Source of the DNA: JAGVPT01 sp964384415
Lineage (GTDB): Bacteria; Bacteroidota; Ignavibacteria; UBA10030; UBA8401
Length of the DNA stretch: 29,781 bases
Assembly (NCBI GenBank): GCA_964384415.1
Contig: CAYLMV010000049.1
Span: forward strand, 1 to 29,781
Direction of reading: 5' to 3'
The position numbers and the translations under genes were made by a program. Under the pieces are notes generated by a model. It was not told where the DNA came from. It searched no databases and saw only the letters and a list, made by a program, of their open reading frames with translations. Below, in pieces: positions 20,805 to 27,836 of the stretch; the stretch's first letter is position 1, and each line of letters begins with the position of its first letter.

Positions 20805-21743
20805 CTAATTCTTTACACGGAGAGCGGCCGCGTGAATGGTTTCCACTTCATCATCCGACAACTTCCATCCTAAAGCACCTGCATTCTGGGCCGCCTGATT
20901 TCCATTTTTGGCACCCGGAATGGGGATGACGTCCCTGGACATCAGCCAATTCAATGCAACTTGAGCGCGCGTTTTCGCCCCGTGCGATTCTCCGATGCTT
21001 GCGAGAAGATCCATCAGCCTTTCAAATTCAGCAAAGTTCAAACCGCGATATCTCAGCCCGCGGTATCCGCGCGGAAGATTGTGCTTCGAATATTTGCCGG
21101 TCAACATTCCCATCGCAAGCGGACTGTAAGCGATCAAAGTCACGCCGGTCTCTTTGCAAGCTTCGAGCACTCCATCCTGTTCCGGAGAACAATGGAGCAG
21201 GTTGTACTCCACCTGATTAGAAGCAAGTGGGATTCTGTATTTTGCCAGCGCGTCCGCCGCTCTTCTCATTTGATCGGCGCTATAATTCGAGACACCCACC
21301 GCCTTCGTGAGTCCTTCGCCGACAGCCTCGCTCAGAACGGACATCATCGACGGAATTGACAGGAGGTGAAATGACCAGTGGACCTGGTAGAGATCCACGG
21401 ACGGAAGGTTCAGCCGTTTCAGGCTGCGGCGCAGAGCCGAGAGAACCGATCGCCGGCCCGGCCGCCATGGATACGGGAAAAATTTTGTAGCCACTGTGAC
21501 GTCAGCCCTCGACTCCCGGATGAACTCCCCCAGCAACTCTTCAGATTTTCCAAACCCGTACAGCTCGGCTGTATCAAAAAAGGAAATTCCGGATGCAACG
21601 CTTGTCTTGAACGCTTCGCGCAGGTCCGCATCTGAATACTCCTTTCCATATCCCCAAATACTTTTATCTCCCCATGACCAGGTTCCGACGCCGAGTCTGC
21701 TGACTTGCAGAGGGGTTTTTCCGAGAGAGAGGAGATCGGTCAT
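20805..21743 (-). CDS. Aldo/keto reductase
   Basis: NAD(P)H-dependent oxidoreductase of 312 residues, TIM-barrel AKR family. The catalytic tetrad is visible: D and Y in FFDTAELYG (about 55-63), K in VATKFFPYPW (about 86) and H in YQVHWSF (about 121). The cofactor-binding C-terminal part has VGVSNYSADQMRRA, QVEYNLLHC, AYSPLAMGMLTGK and IPIPGAKNGNQAAQN. Its layout resembles plant pyridoxal-reductase-like and YajO/Tas-type AKRs; the substrate cannot be told. The ATG at 21743 is divergent from adenosine deaminase, with 209 bp between the starts. Confidence 0.92.
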   Translation of the reverse strand: MTDLLSLGKTPLQVSRLGVGTWSWGDKSIWGYGKEYSDADLREAFKTSVASGISFFDTAELYGFGKSEELLGEFIRESRADVTVATKFFPYPWRPGRRSVLSALRRSLKRLNLPSVDLYQVHWSFHLLSIPSMMSVLSEAVGEGLTKAVGVSNYSADQMRRAADALAKYRIPLASNQVEYNLLHCSPEQDGVLEACKETGVTLIAYSPLAMGMLTGKYSKHNLPRGYRGLRYRGLNFAEFERLMDLLASIGESHGAKTRAQVALNWLMSRDVIPIPGAKNGNQAAQNAGALGWKLSDDEVETIHAAALRVKN

Positions 21744-21952
21744 AGAATCTTGCGTGGTCGATGATCTTGGCTGTCACACTATCAGCGGCGGCCGGGAGGA
21801 GACAACTGCATTATATTCTACCATCACTGTACCCAAAGGGAACTCCAAAATCAAGGCCGGGATAGCATTTGCAGACCGGTCAATTTGTAACTCAGTTGAT
21901 TACTTCGTACATTCAAGAGAAATACCACCTCGAAACAATTCCCCCACATACC

Positions 21953-23041
21953 ATGAAACTGACCAAGACCCTCCTTCGCACGGTCCCCAAAGTTCTCCTC
22001 CATGATCATCTCGACGGCGGCGTTCGTCCGCAGACGATCATTGAACTGGCACGGGATCAAAAATACGCTAAGCTTCCCACAACAGATGCCGGTGAGCTCG
22101 CTGTCTGGTTTCAGCGCGGCGCACAGCGCGGAAGCCTCCCTCTTTTTCTGGAAGGCTTCGAGCACACATGCGGAGTCATGCAAACAGAAGAAGCGTTGGA
22201 GCGCGTGGCGTATGAAACGCTGGAAGACATGAAGAAAGACGGCGTGGTTTATTTGGAATCGCGTTTCGCGCCGGTATTCCACACCGGGAAAGGGCTTCAT
22301 ACCGAAACCGTGGTCCGCGCAGTTCTCCGCGGCTTTGAGCGAGGGAAAAAAGACTTCGGAGTCGACTACGGCCTTCTGATCTGCGCCATGAGGAACATGA
22401 GTCCGAAAATATCCCAGGAGATTGCGGAACTCGCCGTTGATTTCCGGAACCAGGGCGTCGTAGGATTCGACCTTGCGGGCGAAGAAGGCGGATACCCGCC
22501 GAAGAAACATGTCGACGCATTCCACTATATTCAGCGGGAGAATTTCAACATTACCGTCCACGCGGGAGAAGCGTTCGGTAAAGAATCGATCTGGCAGGCC
22601 ATCCAATGGTGCGGTGCACATAGGATCGGCCATGCGACGCGATTGATCGAAGACATGAGAGTGAAAGACGGGCAGGTCCTCAGCATGGGAACGCTAGCGC
22701 AGTATGTTCTCGATAAACGCATACCCCTCGAAATTTGCCTGACGAGCAACCTTCATACGGGAGCAGTGAAAAGCATCGACGAGCATCCGTTCGGCATATT
22801 CTACCGGTATAAGTTCCGCGTTACGCTCAACACCGACGACCGTTTGATGAGCGGGATTACTTTGACGGACGAATACCTCACAGCCGCCGAGCACTTTGAC
22901 CTGTCGCTTGAGGAGTTGGAGAAGATCACAATCAACGCCATGAAGAGCGCGTTTATTCCATACAAACAGCGCATTGCAATCATCTACAATGTGCTGAAGC
23001 CCGGCTACGCAAAAGCCAAGAAACTGCTGAAGAAGAAGTAG
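21953..23041 (+). CDS. add: Adenosine deaminase
   Basis: Zinc hydrolase converting adenosine to inosine in purine salvage. The ATG at 21953 gives 362 residues; the frame extends to a TTG at 21869, but those residues are not family-like. Metal and catalytic motifs are present: LLHDHLDGG (H17, H19), FDLAGEE, VHAGEA (His and catalytic Glu), RIGHATRL, CLTSNLHTGA and LNTDDRLMSG (Asp pair). The ends of the protein appear complete (lysine-rich KAKKLLKKK tail). The stop codon's last base directly adjoins a 100-N gap, so what follows in the genome is not known. Confidence 0.93.
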   Translation: MKLTKTLLRTVPKVLLHDHLDGGVRPQTIIELARDQKYAKLPTTDAGELAVWFQRGAQRGSLPLFLEGFEHTCGVMQTEEALERVAYETLEDMKKDGVVYLESRFAPVFHTGKGLHTETVVRAVLRGFERGKKDFGVDYGLLICAMRNMSPKISQEIAELAVDFRNQGVVGFDLAGEEGGYPPKKHVDAFHYIQRENFNITVHAGEAFGKESIWQAIQWCGAHRIGHATRLIEDMRVKDGQVLSMGTLAQYVLDKRIPLEICLTSNLHTGAVKSIDEHPFGIFYRYKFRVTLNTDDRLMSGITLTDEYLTAAEHFDLSLEELEKITINAMKSAFIPYKQRIAIIYNVLKPGYAKAKKLLKKK

Positions 23042-23141
23042 NNNNNNNNNNNNNNNNNNNNNNNNNNNNNNNNNNNNNNNNNNNNNNNNNNNNNNNNNNN
23101 NNNNNNNNNNNNNNNNNNNNNNNNNNNNNNNNNNNNNNNNN
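23042..23141. other. Assembly gap of 100 N
   Basis: Exactly 100 undetermined bases, starting one base after the adenosine deaminase stop and ending inside an ArsC-like gene. The real distance between these genes is unknown. Confidence 0.98.
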
Positions 23142-23227
23142 CCGACCTCATGCAAAGGCCGATCGTCGAAAAAGGAGCCAAAGCAATTCTAGCCAGACCC
23201 GCGGATCGTATCAAGGAAATACTCTGA
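23142..23227 (+). CDS. ArsC/Spx-family (arsenate-reductase-like) protein, C-terminal fragment
   Basis: The frame entering from the gap reads DLMQRPIVEKGAKAILARP, then ADRIKEIL and stop, 27 residues plus the stop. This closely matches the C-terminus of glutaredoxin-fold ArsC-family proteins, where RPIV is followed by a GRP- or ARP-type turn and a short helix ending EIL. The rest is lost in the gap. The stop overlaps the start of the next gene (TGATG), so the two are translationally coupled. It could be a true thiol arsenate reductase or one of the many ArsC-like proteins of unknown role. Confidence 0.75.
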
Positions 23228-23718
23228 TGCGTCTTTTTTTTCTGCGTCATGCCGACGCCGGCGCCGGCGGCCCTGCTCCAGACATCGAGCGCCCTTTGTC
23301 CCCTGCCGGAATTGAAGAGGCGCGCGCAGCGGCAAATGCACTCCTGCACCTGAATACCACTTTTGGCATTATTCTTTCGAGTCCGTTTCTGCGTGCGAGG
23401 CAGACGGCTCAGATAGTTTCGACGCAGTTCCCTTCGATCAAAACCCAGATCCTCGAGCAGCTTCAACCGGCCTCCGATCCTGAGGATTTTTTCCGCGAGC
23501 TTCAGGCGCTTTCGCGCGATACGCGTGCGCTTGTCGTGAGCCATGAACCGTTCGTCAGCCGATGCATCGGACGGCTTATCTCGGGCGGAAACGAACCCAA
23601 CATCAGTATCAAGAAGGCCTCTCTCTCATGCGTCGAAGTCGGATCCCCTGTCCGGCCCGGTTCCGGCGTTCTTCTTTGGCTCCTCACGAATGACCAGCTG
23701 CGATTGTTGAAACCGTGA
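23227..23718 (+). CDS. SixA-type histidine phosphatase, second copy
   Basis: A 163-residue histidine-phosphatase-superfamily protein with LFFLRHADAG (R7-H8 nucleophile region), LSSPFLRARQTAQIV (second Arg, about 50-64) and LVVSHEPFVS (H106). The layout is the same as in the SixA at 8226-8720, including the closing LLWLLTNDQLRLLKP, which mirrors LVWHMQPKQLRDLK. The two are therefore paralogues, though divergent. The start overlaps the stop of the ArsC-like gene (TGATG). No Pho-box-like motif is visible here, but its upstream region is in the gap. Substrate unknown. Confidence 0.88.
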   Translation: MRLFFLRHADAGAGGPAPDIERPLSPAGIEEARAAANALLHLNTTFGIILSSPFLRARQTAQIVSTQFPSIKTQILEQLQPASDPEDFFRELQALSRDTRALVVSHEPFVSRCIGRLISGGNEPNISIKKASLSCVEVGSPVRPGSGVLLWLLTNDQLRLLKP

Positions 23719-23835
23719 TCCCGTCCCATCGTTTCTTCCCGCCGCCGCAATTCTTATTCAGTTTTTGATATGGATTTTCTGAAGAATTTTTGATTTATTA
23801 GTAATTCAATTTTGTCCAACGTCGGAAGAGAATAG

Positions 23836-25971
23836 ATGACTGAGAAAATTTCCGGAATGACGGCTTCGTCGCTGCTCGACAAACTTCACATCCTGTCGCG
23901 AAATCTGTGGTGGTCATGGAATATTGAGACCCAAACTCTCTTCCGCGATCTTGCGCCCCACGCTTGGGAGAGAACACATCATAATCCCGTCGCGTTATTG
24001 GCTGAGATGTCGCGTGAGGAGCTCGTTGCCCGCCTGGGAAACGCGGAGCTTGCGAAAAGGGTGGAACTCTCGTGGAAGAGCTTCTCCTCCTATCAGAAAG
24101 AGAAGAAGACGTGGGCGTCGACAAAAGCAAAGAAGCTAGACCGTCCGGTTGCATATTTCAGCGCTGAGTTTGGTTTTCACGAGAGCCTGAGGACTTACTC
24201 GGGCGGACTTGGCATTCTCGCCGGCGACCACACAAAATCTGCTAGCGACCTCGGCATTCCATTTGTCGGCATCTCTCTCTTTTACCGGCAGGGATACTTT
24301 GAACAACGCATTGCGGCTGACGGCTGGCAGAATGAGGAGTACCTCTCAGCCGACCCCGCGATACTTCCCCTGAAGATTGTCGTGGACGAGAACGGCGAAC
24401 CGATACGCTGCCTCGTCAATATCGGGTTCAGCACGGTTCGCTTTCACACGTGGAGGCTCGAAGTAGGCCGGAGCGTCATCTTCCTGCTCGATACCAACGT
24501 CCGCGAGAACGAAGAGCGATTCCGCGACTTAACGGCGCATGTGTACGGCGGCGACAGCACCACCCGCATTTCCCAGGAAATAATTCTCGGCATCGGGGGA
24601 GTGAGGCTTCTGCGCGCGCTCGGCATCAACCCTTCCGCGTTCCACATGAACGAAGGGCACTCCGCGTTCCTCACGCTGGAACTTCTGCGGGAGCAAATTG
24701 AGAAGGATGCCGACTTGCGCACCGCCGAGGAAAACGTCAAGCAGCAGTGTCACTTCACCACCCACACGCCGGTCCCGGCAGGGCACGACCGCTTTTCGAA
24801 AGATCTCATGGATCACTCGTTTGCCTCGATGTGCAAATCGCTCAATATTTCATCCGAAGATTTGATGAACTATGGCCGCATTAACGCAAACGACGCGAAC
24901 GAGCTATTTTGCATGACCGTGCTGGCCCTTCGAATGGCCAGAACTGCAAACGGCGTCAGCGAGCTGCACGGAGAGGTCAGCCGCGAAATGTGGAAGCCCC
25001 TGTACCCGAATCTGCCGGCCGAGAAAGTTCCGATCGGATATATTACGAACGGTGTCCACGTCGGCAGCTGGCTCAACGAAAAAACGGAACGATTTTGGAC
25101 CAAGCACCTGGGACGCGCGTGGCAGGCATCGTACCTGGACGCCGGATTCTGGCGAAAGGCCGTTCGTCCGGATACCATCACCGACGAAGCGCTCTGGGCG
25201 CTCCGTTACGAACTCAGACGGGATCTTATTGAGTTTTCCAGGCATACGCTGCGGGTGCAACATTCCCGTTTCGGCAACGGAACAGCGGTCTATGAGAGAG
25301 TTCTGAGTCCAGATGTCCTGACGATCGGTTTTTCACGGCGGTTTGCGACCTACAAACGCGCGCCTCTTCTGTTCAGCGATCTTGAACGCACCATCGAGCT
25401 GTTCAACAACGAGGAGAGGCCGGTGCAGTTGATTTTTTCGGGAAAAGCGCATCCCCGCGACGACGAGGGAAAGAAATACATCAAGAGAATCATCGACCTG
25501 ACAAATCATCCCCGGCTTTTTGGAAAAGTTGTCTTTCTGGAGAATTACGACATCAACACAGCGCGGGTTCTTGTGGCGGGAGCCGACGTATGGCTTAATA
25601 ACCCGCGGCGGCCTTTGGAGGCGAGCGGGACGAGCGGCCAAAAGGTCGCGATCCATGGCGGGCTAAACTGCAGCATTATGGATGGATGGTGGCGCGAAGC
25701 ATACGATGGCAGGAACGGATGGGCGATAGGCAAGGACGAGGCGCCGGCCGCCCTGGAAGAGCAGGATATCACAGATCGCGAAAATCTCTTCTCGGTCGTC
25801 AAAGATCAGATCATTCCGGAATTCTACAACCGCGATGAAAAGAACATCCCGCGCCATTGGCTCGGGCGCGTGCGGCACTCCATCGAATCTCTCGTCCCGC
25901 TCTACAACACGCACCGCATGGTGGCCGAGTACGTTTCGAAGTATTACCTCCGAAACGCAGCGAAAAGTTGA
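23836..25971 (+). CDS. glgP: Alpha-glucan (glycogen/maltodextrin) phosphorylase, GT35
   Basis: Releases glucose-1-phosphate from glycogen or maltodextrin using inorganic phosphate and PLP. At 711 residues it is of the shorter class found in Thermotoga and many bacteria, with an N-terminal DUF3417-like segment (LHILSRNLWWSWN, about 17-29). The core has AYFSAEFGFHESLRTYSGGLGILAGDH type blocks at about 110-135 (AEFGFHESL, GGLGILAGDH), FHMNEGHSAF, HFTTHTPVPAGHDRF, YITNGVHV, SRRFATYKRAPL, FSGKAHPRDDEGK, and the PLP-lysine region EASGTSGQKVAIHGGLN. The ATG at 23836 has GGAAGAG upstream. Two tiny genes follow on the same strand. By inference it feeds glycolysis together with the pyruvate kinase encoded on the opposite strand. 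Confidence 0.95.
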   Translation: MTEKISGMTASSLLDKLHILSRNLWWSWNIETQTLFRDLAPHAWERTHHNPVALLAEMSREELVARLGNAELAKRVELSWKSFSSYQKEKKTWASTKAKKLDRPVAYFSAEFGFHESLRTYSGGLGILAGDHTKSASDLGIPFVGISLFYRQGYFEQRIAADGWQNEEYLSADPAILPLKIVVDENGEPIRCLVNIGFSTVRFHTWRLEVGRSVIFLLDTNVRENEERFRDLTAHVYGGDSTTRISQEIILGIGGVRLLRALGINPSAFHMNEGHSAFLTLELLREQIEKDADLRTAEENVKQQCHFTTHTPVPAGHDRFSKDLMDHSFASMCKSLNISSEDLMNYGRINANDANELFCMTVLALRMARTANGVSELHGEVSREMWKPLYPNLPAEKVPIGYITNGVHVGSWLNEKTERFWTKHLGRAWQASYLDAGFWRKAVRPDTITDEALWALRYELRRDLIEFSRHTLRVQHSRFGNGTAVYERVLSPDVLTIGFSRRFATYKRAPLLFSDLERTIELFNNEERPVQLIFSGKAHPRDDEGKKYIKRIIDLTNHPRLFGKVVFLENYDINTARVLVAGADVWLNNPRRPLEASGTSGQKVAIHGGLNCSIMDGWWREAYDGRNGWAIGKDEAPAALEEQDITDRENLFSVVKDQIIPEFYNRDEKNIPRHWLGRVRHSIESLVPLYNTHRMVAEYVSKYYLRNAAKS

Positions 25972-26031
25972 CGCAGAACACAACTTTTTTCCCGCTTCTT
26001 CGTTTCATAGAGTAGGAAGGAGGAAAAGAGT

Positions 26032-26181
26032 ATGAAGACATCATTCGGTTTTGAGAACCTCTCACGCGAGGAACGTGAGGCGATCGAGCAGCTTTTGTTG
26101 GACGAGATGGAAACACAGCAGTGGGATTCCATCACATACTCTGTCATCCTCGCCGAGGAGATTATTCTCCCGCTGCAATAA
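26032..26181 (+). CDS. Tiny acidic protein (49 residues), unrecognised
   Basis: An ATG at 26032 preceded by AAGGAGG at good spacing opens a 49-codon frame: MKTSFGFENLSREEREAIEQ, then an acidic helix (LLLDEMETQQWDS) and a hydrophobic end (ITYSVILAEEIILPLQ). It starts 60 bp after glgP and ends 12 bp before the next tiny gene. The strong ribosome-binding site and the tight packing with its neighbour argue that it is real. No family is recognised. Confidence 0.55.
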   Translation: MKTSFGFENLSREEREAIEQLLLDEMETQQWDSITYSVILAEEIILPLQ

Positions 26182-26193
26182 ACAAAGAGGACC

Positions 26194-26340
26194 ATGCTTA
26201 AGATACTAACCTGGACGGCGGTGATCGCGGGAGTCGTTGCGCTTCCGATCATCATCTGGAAACGAAACGCGGCTTCGGCAGGACGGATTACGAACGTCCG
26301 CTACGACATCGACGACTATGTTTCCGAAGTGAACCTGTAA
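26194..26340 (+). CDS. Tiny single-pass membrane protein (48 residues)
   Basis: An ATG at 26194 with GAGG just upstream opens a 48-codon frame. Residues 4-22 (ILTWTAVIAGVVALPIIIW) form one membrane helix followed by KRN, then a polar tail (ITNVRYDIDDYVSEVNL), so the tail is probably cytoplasmic. It follows the 49-residue gene by 12 bp and is 36 bp from the end of the convergent pyruvate kinase gene. Function unknown. Confidence 0.55.
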   Translation: MLKILTWTAVIAGVVALPIIIWKRNAASAGRITNVRYDIDDYVSEVNL

Positions 26341-26376
26341 GAACGGGTTGACTCGATAGATCACGGGGGAGTACGA

Positions 26377-27819
26377 TCACGCTATCCTCTCCACCTTCAC
26401 CATGTTCGTTGTGCCGCGAGCCAGAAGAGGGATGCCCGCCGTCAGGACGATATAGTCTCCCTTTTTGACGTACCCCGAATTCAAAAGCTGGTGTTGTATG
26501 CTTTCGAAGGTCGTATCGGTGTCTGCAATTTTTGGAACCAGAAAAGACCGCACTCCCCAAACCAGATTCAGCCTCCTTCTGATGCGCTCACGGTCGGTAA
26601 CGGCGATAATTTTCCCGTACGGGCGGTATCTGGCTATTGTCATCGCGGTATCGCCTGAATGAGTCACCGGGATAATCGCGGCTGCGCCGATCTGTTTTGC
26701 AAGAACACACGCCGAACGGCCTACTGCTCTGAAAACCGAAGCGTGGTCTCCGCCGATTGTTTCAATGAGATCCAGCCGGTCCCGGTACTCGACTTCCGCC
26801 CGCCGGATAATCGAGTCCATAGTCTGAACGACTTCGACGACGTACTTCCCGACTGAGGTTTCGCCGCTCAACATGACGGCATCCGCGCCGTCCAGGACTG
26901 CATTTGCGACATCGTTCGCTTCCGCACGGGTCGGACGAGGATTCTCGATCATCGATTCGAGCATTTGCGTCGCGATGATCACCGGCTTCCCCGCAGCATT
27001 TGCTTTCTTGCAGATGAGCTTTTGTGCAATCGGCACATCTTCCGTCGGACATTCTACTCCCAGGTCGCCGCGCGCGACCATGATCGCATCCGCCTCGCGA
27101 ATGATCTCATCGATATTCTCAACCGCCTCCCCCTTTTCAATTTTCGCAACGATCGGCAACTTCTTTCCCCTCTCAATCTTGGCTATGATGAATTCGCGCA
27201 ACCGTCGTATGTCGGCTCCGGTCCGGACAAAAGAGAGGGCAACGTAATCGATGTCGTTGGCAAGGCCGAATTCCAGGTCTTCGATATCCTTCTCGGTGAG
27301 GGATGGGGCGCTGACGGCAACACCCGGCAGGTTGATCCCTTTGTGTTCTTTCAATATGCCGCCATGGACCACCTCGGTGATGACATCGGTGGCCGTGGAA
27401 CTCAATACCTTCAATTGAAGCAGGCCGTCATCCATCAGGATCGTATCGCCCGGCTTGACATCCTTCGGCAAATTCTGGTAGGTCGTCGACACGCGCTTCT
27501 CGTCGCCTGGAACATCCTCGATCGTTATGGAGAATTTTGCCCCATCGGTTAAGCGCACTTCGTGAGCAGCCAACTTCCCAGTCCTGATTTTGGGTCCCTG
27601 CAAATCCTGAAGGATTGTTATCGGTTCGCCAACCCGTGTCGCCGCCTCCCTCACGGCCAGTATCACCGACTGGTGTTCTTCGTGCGTCCCGTGTGAAAAA
27701 TTCAATCGTGCGACGTCCATCCCGGCACGAATCATTTTCTCCAGAACGTCGACCGAGCAGGAAGAAGGCCCCAAAGTGCAAACAATTTTCGTTTTTCCGT
27801 ACTCATTGTGGGTTCCCAT
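26377..27819 (-). CDS. pyk: Pyruvate kinase
   Basis: Final ATP-forming step of glycolysis (phosphoenolpyruvate to pyruvate). The protein has 480 residues from the ATG at 27819, which has AAAGGA nine bases upstream. The ATG at 27840 is an alternative that would overlap the acylase stop (ATGA) and add seven residues. Motifs: KTKIVCTLGPSS, AGMDVARLNFSHG, LQDLQGPKIRTG, PIVAKIEKGEAVENIDEI (catalytic Lys), IMVARGDLGVE, ATQMLESMIENPRPTRAE and DAVMLSGETSVGKY. The C-terminal domain (about 355-480) has VTHSGDTAM and IPLLARGTTNMVKV, as in allosteric enzymes. It follows the acylase gene on the same strand and converges on the tiny genes; I see no clear terminator in the 36 bp between. Confidence 0.96.
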   Translation of the reverse strand: MGTHNEYGKTKIVCTLGPSSCSVDVLEKMIRAGMDVARLNFSHGTHEEHQSVILAVREAATRVGEPITILQDLQGPKIRTGKLAAHEVRLTDGAKFSITIEDVPGDEKRVSTTYQNLPKDVKPGDTILMDDGLLQLKVLSSTATDVITEVVHGGILKEHKGINLPGVAVSAPSLTEKDIEDLEFGLANDIDYVALSFVRTGADIRRLREFIIAKIERGKKLPIVAKIEKGEAVENIDEIIREADAIMVARGDLGVECPTEDVPIAQKLICKKANAAGKPVIIATQMLESMIENPRPTRAEANDVANAVLDGADAVMLSGETSVGKYVVEVVQTMDSIIRRAEVEYRDRLDLIETIGGDHASVFRAVGRSACVLAKQIGAAAIIPVTHSGDTAMTIARYRPYGKIIAVTDRERIRRRLNLVWGVRSFLVPKIADTDTTFESIQHQLLNSGYVKKGDYIVLTAGIPLLARGTTNMVKVERIA

Positions 27820-27836
27820 TTGATCTTTTCCTTTCG

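Noticed and set aside
21851..22633. 260-codon minus-strand frame opposite adenosine deaminase
   Set aside because: Adenosine deaminase on the plus strand has all catalytic motifs; the opposite frame has none.
26341..26376. Bidirectional terminator between the tiny membrane gene and pyruvate kinase
   Set aside because: Only scattered GATC half-matches; no stem of useful length.
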